Origin: Microvirga soli
GTDB taxonomy: Bacteria > Pseudomonadota > Alphaproteobacteria > Rhizobiales > Beijerinckiaceae
Reading direction: 5' to 3'
Assembly (NCBI RefSeq): GCF_016734765.1
Contig: NZ_JAERQE010000012.1
Span: forward strand, 80,471 to 144,470
Length of the DNA: 64,000 bases
Position 1 is the stretch's first letter. Each line of letters opens with the position of its first letter. The notes beneath the pieces are model-generated. The model was not told the origin of the DNA and searched no databases. It saw nothing but the letters and a program-made list of their open reading frames with translations. The position numbers and the translations under genes were made by a program. This document shows positions 52,437-63,562 of this stretch, piece by piece.

Positions 52437-54038
52437 ATGGCCGATATCCCAGACATTACGCGAGAAGCACAGGACCGGGCGGTTCCGCCCCCGTTGGAGG
52501 GCCGGCTTGAAGTGCCGGATCCAGTTCCTGAAGCGACCAAGAGGTCACCCCGGTCGGGCCAGAGCAGGAAACAGGTTCCCTCGCCGCCTCAGCAGCGTCT
52601 GGTTGTGGTCTCCAACCGCGTTCCCCTGCCCAAGGACGGCGCGAGCAAAGCCGGCGGATTGACGGTCGCGCTTGAGGGAGCGTTGAAGCGGAGTGGCGGC
52701 CTCTGGTTCGGCTGGTCCGGCGAGACTCTCGAGAATCCATCGGATGGGGCCAAGGTTTCACAGTCCGGCAACATCACCTTCGCGGTGATGGATCTCTCGC
52801 AGAAGGATTATGACGAATATTATGCGGGCTTCGCCAATCGTGCCTTGTGGCCGGTTTGTCACTACAGGCTCGATCTCGTGCAGATCGAGCGGCAGGAGCT
52901 TGAAGGGTACTTCCGGGTCAACCGGGCCTTTGCCGCTTCTCTTGCTCCGCTGTTGCGGCCCGACGATGTCATCTGGGTTCATGATTATCATTTCATTCCC
53001 CTAGCGGAGGAACTCCGGCGACTGGGTTTCAAGAACCGGATCGGCTTCTTCCTGCACATTCCATGGCCACCGTCGGATGTGGCCAGCGCTCTGCCAGCCT
53101 ACCAGCAGCTTCTTCATGGCTTGGGTGCCTACGATCTCGTCGGCTTTCACACGCCGCAGGATGCCGAGAATTTTCAGCGCTGTCTGACCCGCGAGGACAT
53201 TGGATCGTCGACTGGAGCCGGGGAGCACCAGATCGATGGTCATAGGCTCCGGATCGGCGCCTTCCCGGTCGGGATCGATACCGAAGGCTTCGCACGGACG
53301 GCCGCCAATGCCGGGCAGAATGCTCTTGTGCGGCGAACCCAGGCAAGCATGGGAGACCGGGACCTGATCATCGGGGTGGACCGGCTCGACTACTCGAAGG
53401 GATTGAAGCAGAGGATCGAAGCGTTCTCCTGCTTCATCAAATCCAACCCGGACTTTCGCAACCAGGTTACCTATATTCAGATCACGCCGAAATCGCGCTC
53501 GGATGTTCCCGAGTACCAGCGGATGCAGCGCGAGATTGCAGAGCAGGCCGGCTGGACCAACGGAAGCCTCGGCGAGGTGGATTGGACCCCGGTCCGATAT
53601 GTCAACAGAACGGTCGGACATGCAGCCCTTGCAGGATTATACCGCATGTCCCGCATCGGTCTCGTGACTCCGTTGCGGGACGGCATGAACCTCGTTGCAA
53701 AGGAGTTCGTCGCGGCTCAGCAACCGGAGGATCCCGGCGTCCTGATCCTGTCGCGCTTTGCAGGCGCGGCGCACGAACTCGACGGTGCTATTCTCGTCAA
53801 TCCCTATGATACGGAAGCATGCGCTTCTGCCATCGCACGGGCTCTCCGAATGCCGCTGGAGGAGAGGCGGGAGCGTTGGGAATCGATGATGAGGCGATTG
53901 CGGAGCAACACGGTCGAAGCGTGGTGCCAGCACTTTCTCTCCACCCTCAGTGACGCCTCGAACGAGAGCCCAGGAACGCATTTCTCTACAACTGCAGAGA
54001 ATGGACGGTATCCCTTCTCCGAAGGTGCGCCGGCTTAG
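52437..54038 (+). CDS. otsA: Trehalose-6-phosphate synthase
   Basis: A 533-residue GT20 enzyme that joins UDP-glucose (or another NDP-glucose) and glucose-6-phosphate. The first ~55 residues are a Pro/Arg/Glu-rich extension not usual in E. coli OtsA; the fold begins at RLVVVSNRVPLPKD. Conserved blocks are VIWVHDYHFIPLAEELRR, RIGFFLHIPWPPSDV, GVDRLDYSKGLKQRIEAF and TPLRDGMNLVAKEFVAAQ. No otsB phosphatase gene is in the window. ATG 52437 fits the EcfG-like promoter 30 bases upstream. No strong Shine-Dalgarno is seen (TCAAGGTCAGGCC at best). Confidence 0.95.
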   Translation: MADIPDITREAQDRAVPPPLEGRLEVPDPVPEATKRSPRSGQSRKQVPSPPQQRLVVVSNRVPLPKDGASKAGGLTVALEGALKRSGGLWFGWSGETLENPSDGAKVSQSGNITFAVMDLSQKDYDEYYAGFANRALWPVCHYRLDLVQIERQELEGYFRVNRAFAASLAPLLRPDDVIWVHDYHFIPLAEELRRLGFKNRIGFFLHIPWPPSDVASALPAYQQLLHGLGAYDLVGFHTPQDAENFQRCLTREDIGSSTGAGEHQIDGHRLRIGAFPVGIDTEGFARTAANAGQNALVRRTQASMGDRDLIIGVDRLDYSKGLKQRIEAFSCFIKSNPDFRNQVTYIQITPKSRSDVPEYQRMQREIAEQAGWTNGSLGEVDWTPVRYVNRTVGHAALAGLYRMSRIGLVTPLRDGMNLVAKEFVAAQQPEDPGVLILSRFAGAAHELDGAILVNPYDTEACASAIARALRMPLEERRERWESMMRRLRSNTVEAWCQHFLSTLSDASNESPGTHFSTTAENGRYPFSEGAPA

Positions 54039-54119
54039 GGTTGCTGTCGCCTTTCCCGCTGTACCGGATTGTGTAGGGCAGATCCTGTGAGCGAGCCACA
54101 GGTGAACTCGATTTCGGTA

Positions 54120-54144
54120 GGAACCAAAGGCAAAGGGGGCTGTT
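54120..54144 (+). promoter_or_regulatory. EcfG-type general-stress promoter candidate (glgE operon)
   Basis: GGAAC (54120-54124), 16 bases, TGTT (54141-54144), in the 203-base gap between otsA and glgE. Confidence 0.45.
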
Positions 54145-54241
54145 TCTGACAGGGAGACTCTGCCAGCCAAGTCTCGGTCCTTCCGAGACCGGCGGTGAGC
54201 TCGACCCAGGTTGATCCCATTGAACAGCGGCAGGGCCGAAC

Positions 54242-57200
54242 GTGTCACCAGCAGACAGTCTCCTTGTAAGCTCCCAGACTGTACGGACAAAAGGTGTGAG
54301 CCGGAAGGCCCCGCGGATCTATTACGTGCACCCGCTGCTGGCCGGTCCCTTGGATAGCTGGGATGAAATCTTCGATCATGCCGCTGCCTTGGGTTTCGAC
54401 ACCATCCTGATGGCCCCGCCGTTCGAGCCGGGACACGGGGGTAGTATCCTTCTGCCACGTGACATGACCCGGCTTCACCCGAGCCTCGGTGGTGGCGCGG
54501 CGGCCGAGGGCGCTGCGCGGCTCGCTGAAAATGCCGGTTCCCGCAACCTCGCCCTGGCACTCGATCTCGTCATTGACCGGGTGGCCGCTGACAGCACCTT
54601 CGCCCGCGAACTCGACCTTGCGTTCCCCAGCCCGGATATATTCGATCCCCGTCAGGATCCTGCCGAAAGGGAAGCTGTCCTTGTTCCGTTCGACGACGGT
54701 GATCGGGCCGATCATCCCCACCTCAGGGTGCTTGCCGAGCGACTGCGGGAGCTGACGCAAGCGGGGATTTCCAGCTTTCGCTGCCTCCACTGGGACAGGG
54801 TTCCCGCGGCAGCCTTGAGGCAGTTCCTATCTGATATCAGGGAAGACGCACCCGAGACACGCTTTCTGGCTTGGACGCCCGGCACGAACTTCCAGGCGAG
54901 GCAGTCGCTCCATGGAGTTGGTTTTGACGGGACGTTTTCCTCGCTGTGTTGGTGGGATCTGAAGGAAAGCTGGATTGCTGACGAGCACGAGCAGCTGAGG
55001 GGCATTGGCTACGAGATCGCCTTCCCGGAGGTTCCCTTCGACAAGCGCATCACCCATGAGGTGGAGCCGCTCGACGTGCTGGAGCGGCGCGCGGTCCGCG
55101 CATTGCGGCTTGCTGCATCCGCAAGCGACGGAATCCTCGTGCCCATGGGCTTCGAGTTCGGCTGCCGGGACAGGCTCGATCCAACCCGTGGCGATGGCGC
55201 GGGGCTGAGAGGGTTGCGAGAGCGGGGCAGCTTCGACCTAACGGAAGAAGTCCATGCCGCGAACGAATTGCTGGCCCGCAACGATGAGCCCTTCGCCCGC
55301 AAGCCCGTGCATCTCGTCGTGGGGCATGCGTCCCCCGTGACCGCTTTGCTGCGAACCGATGCGGAGGATGTGCGGCAAAGCAAGGCAGCCCGCCTGATCA
55401 TCGCCAATGCCGATCTCCGCCGAACCGCCCAGGCCAAAGGTGCGTTCCTGGTGTCGGAGAGCGGCGCTCAGTTCATGCCCTTTCGCGAAGTGGGCGAGGG
55501 CGGCCTCGAACTCACGCCGGCAACGACCGTCAGACTTGATCCAGGCGAAGTCCGGATCCTGGAGGGACGTCCGCCGAGGCCGATCCAAGGGGCGGTTTCG
55601 GTGCCGGCTGTCGACCAGGCCGTCGTGGCGCCGCGGCTCGTCATCGAGAATGTCGCCCCTGCTGTCGATGGTGGCGAGTTCCCGGTCAAGCGGATCGTCG
55701 GCGAGGTGGTCCGGGTGGAGGCCGACATCTTCGGTGACGGTCACGATCTCTTGGAGGCTGCGTTGGCCTGGAGGGCGGTCGACGAGGAGCAGTGGCGCGA
55801 AACCCGCATGACGCTCCTGGTCAACGATCGCTGGAGCGCGGAATTCCCGCTGGAACGGCTCGGCCGGCATGAATTCGCCGTGCTGGCCTGGCGCGACCCC
55901 TTTGCCATCTTCCGCTCGGAGCTGGAGAAGAAATACGCCGCTGGCCTCGACGTGACTCTGGAACTGGAGGAAGGCCGCCTTCTGGTCGAAGAGACAAGGG
56001 CTGAGGTCGAGGGAGACATCGCCGGTCGCGTTCACGCGCTGGCCGATAGCCTCGTCGAAGCGGATTACAGCACACGGCTCGAGATCCTCCTGGCGCCGGA
56101 GACGTCGGAGATCATGACGGCGGCGGACCGGCGGCCGTTCATGGTGCGCTCCGATGCAATCCCCGTCGATGCCGAGCGTAAAGCGGCCGGGTTTGCGAGC
56201 TGGTATGAGCTGTTCCCGCGCTCGATGAGCGACGATCCCAATCGCCATGGAACGTTCGACGATGTGATCCGCAAGCTGCCCTATATCCGCGATATGGGCT
56301 TCGACGTTCTCTACATGACGCCGATCCACCCAATCGGTCGAACGCATCGCAAAGGACCCAACAACAGCCTCAACGCAGGGCCGGACGATCCGGGAAGCCC
56401 CTATGCCATCGGTTCCGAGGCAGGCGGCCACGATGCCATCCACCCGGAACTTGGGACCTTCGAGGATTTCCGTCGTCTCGTTGCGGCGGCAGCCGATCAC
56501 GGGCTGGAATTGGCGCTGGACATCGCGGTGCAGGCCTCCCCGGATCACCCCTGGCTGAAGGAGCATCCGGGTTGGTTCGACTGGCGGCCGGACGGAACGA
56601 TCAAGTACGCCGAGAATCCTCCCAAGAAGTACGAGGATATCGTCAACGTGGACTTTTACGCCGAGGACGCGATGCCGTCCCTATGGCTTGAGCTGCGCGA
56701 CACCATTCTGCTCTGGGTGGAGCAGGGCGTGAAGCTCTTCCGCATCGACAATCCTCACACGAAGCCATTCCCCTTCTGGGAGTGGCTGATCGGGGAAGTG
56801 CGCCGCGACCACCCGGACGTGGCCTTCCTGTCGGAAGCCTTCACGCGGCCGAAGATCATGTACCGGCTCGCCAAGATCGGCTTCTCGCAATCCTATACCT
56901 ACTTCACGTGGCGCAACGAGAAATGGGAGATGGCGGAGTACCTGACCGAACTCTCGCAGACGGCGCCGAAGGATTTCTTCCGACCGCATTTCTTCGTGAA
57001 CACGCCCGACATCAACCCGGATTTCCTGCAGAATGCACCTCGTTCCGCCTACATGATCCGCGCGGCCCTTGCGACGACACTCTCCGGACTCTGGGGGATG
57101 TACAGCGGATTCGAGCTTTGCGAAGGCCGGCCAGACGTCAAGAAGAAGGAATACGCAGACAGCGAGAAGTACGAGATCCGTGCGTGGGACTGGGACCGGC

Positions 57201-57562
57201 CCGGAAACATCATCCGGGAGATCTCGATCCTGAACCGGATCCGCCGTGACAATCCGGCCCTGCACTCCCACCTCAATGTCTCGTTTCTCGACGCTTGGAA
57301 CGATAAGATCCTCTTCTATGAGAAGGCGACCCCGGGACGCGAGAACGTTCTGCTCGTGGCTGTCAGCCTTGATCCGCACAACGTGCAGGAGGCAGACGTG
57401 GAGCTGCCCCTCTGGAAGTTCGGCCTTCCGGATCACGGCTCCTTGGCTGTCGAGGATCTCGTGCGTCATCACCGCTTCACCTGGTCGGGCAAGTACCAGC
57501 GAATCCGCTGCGATCCGGGCGAAATTCCCTTCTCGATTTGGCGCATTGCCCCTAAGGACTGA
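54242..57562 (+). CDS. glgE: Alpha-1,4-glucan:maltose-1-phosphate maltosyltransferase, long form
   Basis: A 1106-residue GH13 protein. The C-terminal ~690 residues are a complete GlgE that adds maltosyl units from maltose-1-phosphate to alpha-glucan: GFASWYELFPRSMSDDPNRH, nucleophile Asp836 (FRIDNPHTKP), acid Glu865 (LSEAFTRPK), and FFRPHFFVNTPDINPDFLQ. The first ~400 residues form an additional GH13-like domain (RIYYVHPLLAGPLDSWDEIF; ALALDLVIDRVAADS) that is about the size of an alpha-amylase barrel. Standard GlgE is about 650-700 residues. GTG 54242 is uncertain; GTG 54296 also begins in frame just before RKAPRIYYVHP. treS follows after five bases. Confidence 0.92.
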   Translation: MSPADSLLVSSQTVRTKGVSRKAPRIYYVHPLLAGPLDSWDEIFDHAAALGFDTILMAPPFEPGHGGSILLPRDMTRLHPSLGGGAAAEGAARLAENAGSRNLALALDLVIDRVAADSTFARELDLAFPSPDIFDPRQDPAEREAVLVPFDDGDRADHPHLRVLAERLRELTQAGISSFRCLHWDRVPAAALRQFLSDIREDAPETRFLAWTPGTNFQARQSLHGVGFDGTFSSLCWWDLKESWIADEHEQLRGIGYEIAFPEVPFDKRITHEVEPLDVLERRAVRALRLAASASDGILVPMGFEFGCRDRLDPTRGDGAGLRGLRERGSFDLTEEVHAANELLARNDEPFARKPVHLVVGHASPVTALLRTDAEDVRQSKAARLIIANADLRRTAQAKGAFLVSESGAQFMPFREVGEGGLELTPATTVRLDPGEVRILEGRPPRPIQGAVSVPAVDQAVVAPRLVIENVAPAVDGGEFPVKRIVGEVVRVEADIFGDGHDLLEAALAWRAVDEEQWRETRMTLLVNDRWSAEFPLERLGRHEFAVLAWRDPFAIFRSELEKKYAAGLDVTLELEEGRLLVEETRAEVEGDIAGRVHALADSLVEADYSTRLEILLAPETSEIMTAADRRPFMVRSDAIPVDAERKAAGFASWYELFPRSMSDDPNRHGTFDDVIRKLPYIRDMGFDVLYMTPIHPIGRTHRKGPNNSLNAGPDDPGSPYAIGSEAGGHDAIHPELGTFEDFRRLVAAAADHGLELALDIAVQASPDHPWLKEHPGWFDWRPDGTIKYAENPPKKYEDIVNVDFYAEDAMPSLWLELRDTILLWVEQGVKLFRIDNPHTKPFPFWEWLIGEVRRDHPDVAFLSEAFTRPKIMYRLAKIGFSQSYTYFTWRNEKWEMAEYLTELSQTAPKDFFRPHFFVNTPDINPDFLQNAPRSAYMIRAALATTLSGLWGMYSGFELCEGRPDVKKKEYADSEKYEIRAWDWDRPGNIIREISILNRIRRDNPALHSHLNVSFLDAWNDKILFYEKATPGRENVLLVAVSLDPHNVQEADVELPLWKFGLPDHGSLAVEDLVRHHRFTWSGKYQRIRCDPGEIPFSIWRIAPKD

Positions 57563-57567
57563 TAAGA

Positions 57568-60500
57568 ATGCTCAAGAAGAACGACACGTCCCTCAAGAGC
57601 GACACGTCCCTTGGAACCGATCCGCTCTGGTACAAGGATGCGATCATTTACCAGCTGCATGTGAAGTCGTTCTTCGATGCCAACAATGACGGCATCGGGG
57701 ACTTCGCAGGGCTTCTCGCCAAGCTGGATTACATCGCCTCGCTTGGCGTCAACACAATCTGGCTGCTGCCATTCTATCCATCGCCGCGGCTCGATGACGG
57801 CTATGACATCGCCGAATATCGTGACGTCAGCCCTGACTATGGCAGCCTCAAGGAGTTTAAGACCTTCGTCCGTGAAGCTCATGCCCGAGGCCTGCGCGTC
57901 ATTACGGAGTTGGTGATCAACCACACCTCGGACCAGCATCCCTGGTTCCAGCGCGCCCGTCATGCAAAGCCCGGCTCACGCGACCGCGACTTCTATGTCT
58001 GGTCCGACACGGATCAGAAGTACCCTGAGACCCGGATCATCTTTCTGGATACCGAAAAATCGAACTGGACCTGGGATCAGGCAGCAGGAGCCTATTTCTG
58101 GCACCGTTTCTATTCGCATCAGCCGGATCTGAATTTCGATAATCCGCGTGTTCTCAAGGAAGTCCTGAGCGTCATGCGGTTCTGGCTCGACATGGGCATC
58201 GACGGGCTGCGCCTCGATGCCATTCCTTATCTAATCGAGCGGGAGGGCACCAATAACGAGAATCTTCCGGAGACCCACGTGGTTCTCAAGAAGATCAGGG
58301 CCGCGCTCGATGCCACATATCCGGACCGGATGCTGCTGGCGGAAGCCAATCAATGGCCGGAGGATACCCAGGAGTATTTCGGTGACGGCGACGAATGCCA
58401 CATGGCCTTTCATTTCCCGCTGATGCCGCGCATGTACATGGCCATCGCGAAGGAAGACCGTTTCCCCATCACTGATATCCTGCGCCAGACGCCTGAAATT
58501 CCTGAGAAGTGCCAATGGGCGATCTTTCTCCGCAACCATGACGAGCTGACGCTCGAGATGGTGACGGATGAGGAGCGCGATTACCTCTGGAATACCTATG
58601 CGGCAGACAAGCGGGCTCGCATCAATCTCGGCATTCGCCGCAGGCTGGCGCCTCTCATGCAGCGGGATCGCCGGCGTATCGAGCTGATGAATGCGCTCCT
58701 TCTGTCCATGCCCGGAACGCCCGTTGTCTATTACGGCGACGAGATCGGGATGGGCGACAACATCTATCTTGGTGACCGAGACGGCGTTCGCACGCCGATG
58801 CAATGGTCGCCGGACCGCAATGGCGGTTTCTCCAGGGCCGATCCGGCGAGCCTCGTGCTGCCAGCGATCATGGACCCGGTCTATGGCTTCGAGTCTGTCA
58901 ACGTGGAGGCGCAGAGCCGCGACCAGCACTCGCTCCTGAACTGGATGCGCCGCATGCTGATGCTGCGCCGCAATCACCACGCTTTCGGCAGGGGTACGTT
59001 CCGGCTTCTCTATCCGTCCAACCGCAAGGTCCTGGCTTATCTGCGCGAGCATGAGGGCGAGACCATCCTGTGCGTCGCGAACCTGTCGCGGACACCGCAG
59101 GCGGTCGAGCTCGATCTGTCAGCCTTCGCCGGCCGGGTTCCTGTCGAGATGACCGGCCCATCGCCGTTCCCGCCCATCGGGCAGCTGACCTACCTGCTGA
59201 CCCTGCCGCCTTATGGCTTCTATTGGTTCCAACTCACGACAGAGGTTGAAAGCCCGCAATGGAGGACGGCTCCGCCTGAGCAGCTGGCCGAGTTCGAGAC
59301 CTTGGTTCTGCGGGGTGGCCTGCAGGGAGGCTTGGATGAGCGGCATATGCAGGTGATTGCCCAGAACGTCCTGCCCAGCTACCTGCCGATCCGGCGCTGG
59401 TTCGCCTCCAAGAACGAGACGCTTCACGAGGCACGCATTCCATGGACGGTGCCCATGTCGTTTGCTGAGGATGTGCTGATGGCCGAGATCGAGGCGAGCG
59501 TCGGCAAGCGCACGGAGCGCTACTTCATGCCTCTCGGCATCGCATGGGAAAGCGCCAGTGGGCTGCCCCTGCCGCAGCAGCTCGCCCTGGCTCGGGTCCG
59601 CAGGGGGGCCCGTGTAGGATTCCTGACTGATGGGTTCGCTGTCGACCGATGGGCGCATGCGGTCCTGCAGGCCCTGTGCGAGAGGTCCACGATACAGACG
59701 CCGGACGGGGAGATCCGGTTCGAGGGTACTTCCGAGCTCGACTGCATGCAGGTCACGCCGGATGCCTCGATCCGCTGGCTCTCGGCTGAGCAGTCGAACA
59801 GTTCGCTGATCGTCGGCGACCTCGCGATGATCAAGCTCGTCCGTCGCGTGTTTGGTGGCACCCACCCGGAAGCGGAGATGACCCAGTACCTGACAAAGGT
59901 CGGGTATCAGAACTCCGCTCCGCTCCTCGGAGAAGTCCTGCGAGTGTCCGGGGATGGAACGCCCCATACGCTCGCAATCGTTCAGGGGGCGATCCGCAAC
60001 CAGGGCGATGCCTGGAACTGGATGCTCGAGAACCTGAAGCGCACCCTCGATGAACATGAGTTGATCGAGAATGAAGCGATCCCAGAAGAGGGGATCTTCA
60101 CCACTCTCGAGAACTTCGCCGAGGTCGTGGGACAACGCCTTGGTGAGTTGCATGTCGCCCTGGCTGCACAGACGGACGATCCAGCCTTTGCCCCGATGGA
60201 AGCCGGTGCCGGTGAAATCGAAGGCTGGAAAACCAGGGCCCAGGAGCAACTCGTTTCTGCCTTCGATATCCTGGGCGAGGTCCGTGGGGATCTGGACCCC
60301 GAAACCGGTGCGCTCGCGGATAGCATTCTTGAGCGGCGTGACGGGCTGATCGCAGCCGTCGACCGGCTCGCGGAGACCGGTCGCGGGACGCTGCTGACGC
60401 GCATCCATGGCGACTTTCATTTCGGACAGGTTCTCGTCGCTCAGGGCGATGCCTACATCATCGATTTCGAAGGCGAACCCGTGCGCGAGCTGGAGGAGCG

Positions 60501-60882
60501 GCGTGCGAAGACAAGCCCGCTCCGCGACGTCGCCGGTTTGCTGCGCTCCCTTGACTATGTGGCCGTTACGGCGTCGATGCCCGATGATGACATCTCGTCT
60601 CAACAGTTCCGGGATATTCGAGGCTCGCTGCTCAAGAACTTCTATGCAGGCGCTCAAAAGGCTTTCCTGGATGCTTACTGGGATGCTACTGCTCAAGCCT
60701 CACAGCTCGGGCTCTCACCTGACAGGCACCGTTCGCTCCTTGATCTGTTCCTGCTGGAGAAGGCCGCCTACGAGGTCCAGTATGAGGCCTCCAATCGCCC
60801 AAAATGGCTGGCAATCCCGCTCCAGGGCTTGTCCGACATTGTGCATCGCCTCGCAGAAGCGGGCCGCGGAGAACATGAATGA
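57568..60882 (+). CDS. treS: Trehalose synthase (maltose glucosylmutase) fused to maltokinase
   Basis: A 1104-residue bifunctional protein. Residues ~15-560 are TreS (GH13): [20 protein letters not shown], nucleophile Asp217 ([14 protein letters not shown]), acid Glu259 ([13 protein letters not shown]), [10 protein letters not shown]; it converts trehalose and maltose. Residues ~590-1104 are a maltokinase (Pep2/Mak type): [20 protein letters not shown], the kinase catalytic loop [13 protein letters not shown] with Asp949, and [20 protein letters not shown]. It makes maltose-1-phosphate for GlgE. The N-terminus has a short tandem repeat ([12 protein letters not shown]). It overlaps glgB by four bases. 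Confidence 0.95.
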   Translation: MLKKNDTSLKSDTSLGTDPLWYKDAIIYQLHVKSFFDANNDGIGDFAGLLAKLDYIASLGVNTIWLLPFYPSPRLDDGYDIAEYRDVSPDYGSLKEFKTFVREAHARGLRVITELVINHTSDQHPWFQRARHAKPGSRDRDFYVWSDTDQKYPETRIIFLDTEKSNWTWDQAAGAYFWHRFYSHQPDLNFDNPRVLKEVLSVMRFWLDMGIDGLRLDAIPYLIEREGTNNENLPETHVVLKKIRAALDATYPDRMLLAEANQWPEDTQEYFGDGDECHMAFHFPLMPRMYMAIAKEDRFPITDILRQTPEIPEKCQWAIFLRNHDELTLEMVTDEERDYLWNTYAADKRARINLGIRRRLAPLMQRDRRRIELMNALLLSMPGTPVVYYGDEIGMGDNIYLGDRDGVRTPMQWSPDRNGGFSRADPASLVLPAIMDPVYGFESVNVEAQSRDQHSLLNWMRRMLMLRRNHHAFGRGTFRLLYPSNRKVLAYLREHEGETILCVANLSRTPQAVELDLSAFAGRVPVEMTGPSPFPPIGQLTYLLTLPPYGFYWFQLTTEVESPQWRTAPPEQLAEFETLVLRGGLQGGLDERHMQVIAQNVLPSYLPIRRWFASKNETLHEARIPWTVPMSFAEDVLMAEIEASVGKRTERYFMPLGIAWESASGLPLPQQLALARVRRGARVGFLTDGFAVDRWAHAVLQALCERSTIQTPDGEIRFEGTSELDCMQVTPDASIRWLSAEQSNSSLIVGDLAMIKLVRRVFGGTHPEAEMTQYLTKVGYQNSAPLLGEVLRVSGDGTPHTLAIVQGAIRNQGDAWNWMLENLKRTLDEHELIENEAIPEEGIFTTLENFAEVVGQRLGELHVALAAQTDDPAFAPMEAGAGEIEGWKTRAQEQLVSAFDILGEVRGDLDPETGALADSILERRDGLIAAVDRLAETGRGTLLTRIHGDFHFGQVLVAQGDAYIIDFEGEPVRELEERRAKTSPLRDVAGLLRSLDYVAVTASMPDDDISSQQFRDIRGSLLKNFYAGAQKAFLDAYWDATAQASQLGLSPDRHRSLLDLFLLEKAAYEVQYEASNRPKWLAIPLQGLSDIVHRLAEAGRGEHE

Positions 60883-63086
60883 CGCGCGGACGTGACGAGC
60901 TCCTTGCTGGCGTCGAGCCTAGCAGTGTTCAGGCTTTGGTGGAGGGGCGGCATGGGGATCCGTTCTCGATCCTCGGTCAGCATCCTGCAGGCGGCGGAAG
61001 CATTGTCCGCGTTTTCATGCCAGGGGCCAAGTCCGTTGAGGTTTTGCGGCGGCAGACAGATGGCGAGCCCGATAGGCTCCATCTCGTACATGGAGATGGG
61101 CTGTTTGCCGGTAGGCTCGATCATCAGGATCCCTACAGGGTGCGCGTCCACTGGCCTGACGCCGTTCAGGAACTGGAGGATCCCTACGGCTTTGGCCTGC
61201 TCCTAGGTGAACTCGATTTGCACTTGATCGGGCAGGGCACCCATTACGAGCTCGGCTCTGTGCTTGGCGCGCAACCCATGAGCATCGAAGGCATACCGGG
61301 CGTACGATTTGCCGTCTGGGCTCCCAATGCGCGGCGTGTCTCCGTGGTGGGGGACTTCAACGGCTGGGATGGTCGGCGCAATCCCATGCGCCTGCGCCGT
61401 GAGGCGGGGGTTTGGGAGCTCTTCGTTCCGCGCCTTGGCCCCGGCGAGCGCTACAAATTCGAGGTGGTTGGTCCGCACGGGCAATTGCTGCCGCAGAAGG
61501 CCGATCCCATTGCGCGTGCGGCCGAAGCTGCCCCCGGTTCGGCATCGGTCGTCGCTCGGTCAGAGCCTTTCCGATGGACGGATTCCGAGTGGATGACCAC
61601 AAGAGCCGCGCGTCAGACGGCAAGCTCGCCGATCTCGGTTTATGAGGTCCATGCCGGCTCCTGGATGCGCCTGGAGCAAGAGGGGAACCGCAGCCTCGAC
61701 TGGACCGAACTGGCGGATCGCCTGATTCCTTATGTGTCGGGACTGGGCTTCACCCACATCGAGCTTCTGCCGATCACGGAATATCCATTCGGAGGCTCCT
61801 GGGGTTATCAGCCGCTCGGGTTGTTCGCGCCCACCGGACGGTATGGGACGCCGGAGGACTTCGCGGAGTTCGTCAACCGCTGCCATGAAGCCGGTTTGGG
61901 CGTGATCCTCGACTGGGTTCCGGCCCATTTCCCTACTGACGTCTGGGGCCTTGCACAATTCGACGGGACAGCACTCTACGAGCATCAGGATCCCAGGGAA
62001 GGGTTCCACCAGGATTGGAACACCCTGATCTACAACCTCGGTCGCAACGAGGTGAAGGGTTTCCTCATCGCCAGCGCACTTCACTGGCTGGAGCGGTTCC
62101 ACATCGATGCCCTCCGGGTCGATGCCGTCGCATCGATGCTCTACCGCGACTACAGCCGGAAGGGGGACGAGTGGATCCCGAACAAGTACGGCGGCAGGGA
62201 AAATCTCGAGGCTATCGAGTTCTTCAGGCACCTGAACAGCATCGTAACCCAAAGATGCCATGGGGCCATTACGATTGCAGAGGAATCCACTGCTTGGCCC
62301 GGCGTGACGCAGCCCGCCGAGGAGGGCGGCCTCGGCTTTACGTTCAAGTGGAACATGGGCTGGATGCACGATACTCTTCACTACGTGGAGCAGGATCCCG
62401 TCTACCGGAGTTATAACCACGGCGCCTTTACGTTCGGCATGGTTTATGCCTTTACCGAACGCTTCATCCTTCCCCTGTCGCATGATGAGGTTGTGCACGG
62501 AAAAGGATCGCTGATCCGGAAGATGCCGGGCGATGAATGGCAGCGTTTCGCAAATCTTCGCGCCTATTTCGGGTACATGTGGGCTCACCCCGGCAAGAAG
62601 CTTCTCTTCATGGGAGGCGAGATCGCCCAGGAACGGGAGTGGAATCACGACGCCTCGATCTCGTGGGATCTGCTGGACCTTCCGCGGCATGCCGGGGTTC
62701 AGCGGCTCATCCGCGATCTCAACCGTATTTACGCCGCAGAACCTGCTCTCCACGGCACCGACGCCGACCCCAGCGGTTTCGAATGGGCTGTGGTGGATGA
62801 TTCCGGGAACTCGGTGTTTGCCATGCTGCGGCTGGCGAAGGACGGAGGTTCGATCATCCTCGCCGTTAGCAACATGACTCCCGTTCCGAGACTATCTTAT
62901 CGCATCGGCGTGCCGAAAGCAGGGCTCTGGCAGGAGATCCTCAATACAGATGCAGGAATCTACGGCGGCAGCAACTTCGGCAATGGCGGCGCTCTCCAAG
63001 CCGAAGAGGTTTCATCCCACGGGCGCCCCTTCTCCTTAAGCCTCATGCTTCCACCACTGAGCACGATCCTGTTACGGTGGGGTTAG
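60879..63086 (+). CDS. glgB: 1,4-alpha-glucan branching enzyme
   Basis: A 735-residue GH13 enzyme that makes alpha-1,6 branches. Two N-terminal beta-sandwich modules (first about residues 10-105; second with [20 protein letters not shown]) precede the barrel. The nucleophile is Asp415 ([16 protein letters not shown]) and the acid Glu468 ([13 protein letters not shown]), 53 residues apart as in E. coli Glg[21 protein letters not shown] is also present. It starts within the treS end (ATGA overlap) and closes the GlgE-pathway operon. Confidence 0.96.
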   Translation: MTRGRDELLAGVEPSSVQALVEGRHGDPFSILGQHPAGGGSIVRVFMPGAKSVEVLRRQTDGEPDRLHLVHGDGLFAGRLDHQDPYRVRVHWPDAVQELEDPYGFGLLLGELDLHLIGQGTHYELGSVLGAQPMSIEGIPGVRFAVWAPNARRVSVVGDFNGWDGRRNPMRLRREAGVWELFVPRLGPGERYKFEVVGPHGQLLPQKADPIARAAEAAPGSASVVARSEPFRWTDSEWMTTRAARQTASSPISVYEVHAGSWMRLEQEGNRSLDWTELADRLIPYVSGLGFTHIELLPITEYPFGGSWGYQPLGLFAPTGRYGTPEDFAEFVNRCHEAGLGVILDWVPAHFPTDVWGLAQFDGTALYEHQDPREGFHQDWNTLIYNLGRNEVKGFLIASALHWLERFHIDALRVDAVASMLYRDYSRKGDEWIPNKYGGRENLEAIEFFRHLNSIVTQRCHGAITIAEESTAWPGVTQPAEEGGLGFTFKWNMGWMHDTLHYVEQDPVYRSYNHGAFTFGMVYAFTERFILPLSHDEVVHGKGSLIRKMPGDEWQRFANLRAYFGYMWAHPGKKLLFMGGEIAQEREWNHDASISWDLLDLPRHAGVQRLIRDLNRIYAAEPALHGTDADPSGFEWAVVDDSGNSVFAMLRLAKDGGSIILAVSNMTPVPRLSYRIGVPKAGLWQEILNTDAGIYGGSNFGNGGALQAEEVSSHGRPFSLSLMLPPLSTILLRWG

Positions 63087-63108
63087 CCGATCCTTCGGCA
63101 CCACCTTC

Positions 63109-63336
63109 TCAGAAAACGTCGTCTCTCCGAAAGCAGGGGACTGCGCCTTCGTGTTCATGAAACGCAAATGTGCATCGGTGTTCGAGCGCGAAGTCGGAAA
63201 TGCGTCTGAGAGCCTCGTGGGAGTCATATGAGAGTGTGACCTCACCGAACATCTCTGCCAGCACGTCCTCCGGAACCGTGAGGGTCGCTCCGGGATCCAT
63301 ATGGTCAAGCTTCTGAGCCAGAACGTCTTTGGTCAT
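63109..63336 (-). CDS. Hypothetical small protein
   Basis: A 75-residue protein from ATG 63336 (MTKDVLAQKLDHMDPGATLT), with GGAGG five bases upstream. It is acidic with a likely helix-strand pattern (VPEDVLAEMFGEVTLSYDSH; ALRRISDFALEHRCTFAFHE). I do not recognise it. It is convergent with glgB, 22 bases from its stop. Confidence 0.6.
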   Translation of the reverse strand: MTKDVLAQKLDHMDPGATLTVPEDVLAEMFGEVTLSYDSHEALRRISDFALEHRCTFAFHEHEGAVPCFRRDDVF

Positions 63337-63507
63337 CCAGGCCTCCATGTCTGCTCTCTACAATACCAACTTCTTCCATGTGAAAATGGAAAACTCGGCC
63401 TTGAAGAATTCTGCATTCTGACTGCCATCGAGGTTGGCTCTGTGAAGAGGGTTGTTTAGGGACAGCGTCTCTTCGGGAAACAAGGCCAACATTGGCGCCC
63501 GTCGATA

Positions 63508-63521
63508 GGAAACATGTTTCC
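63508..63521. promoter_or_regulatory. Perfect 14-bp palindrome upstream of the DUF2934 gene
   Basis: GGAAACATGTTTCC is its own reverse complement. It sits about 41 bases before the gene at 63563, in the 226-base gap between divergent genes, and could be an operator. Confidence 0.45.
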
Positions 63522-63562
63522 AAATCCGGCATTGACCCTGCGCTTGAAGGAGAGGAGCCATC

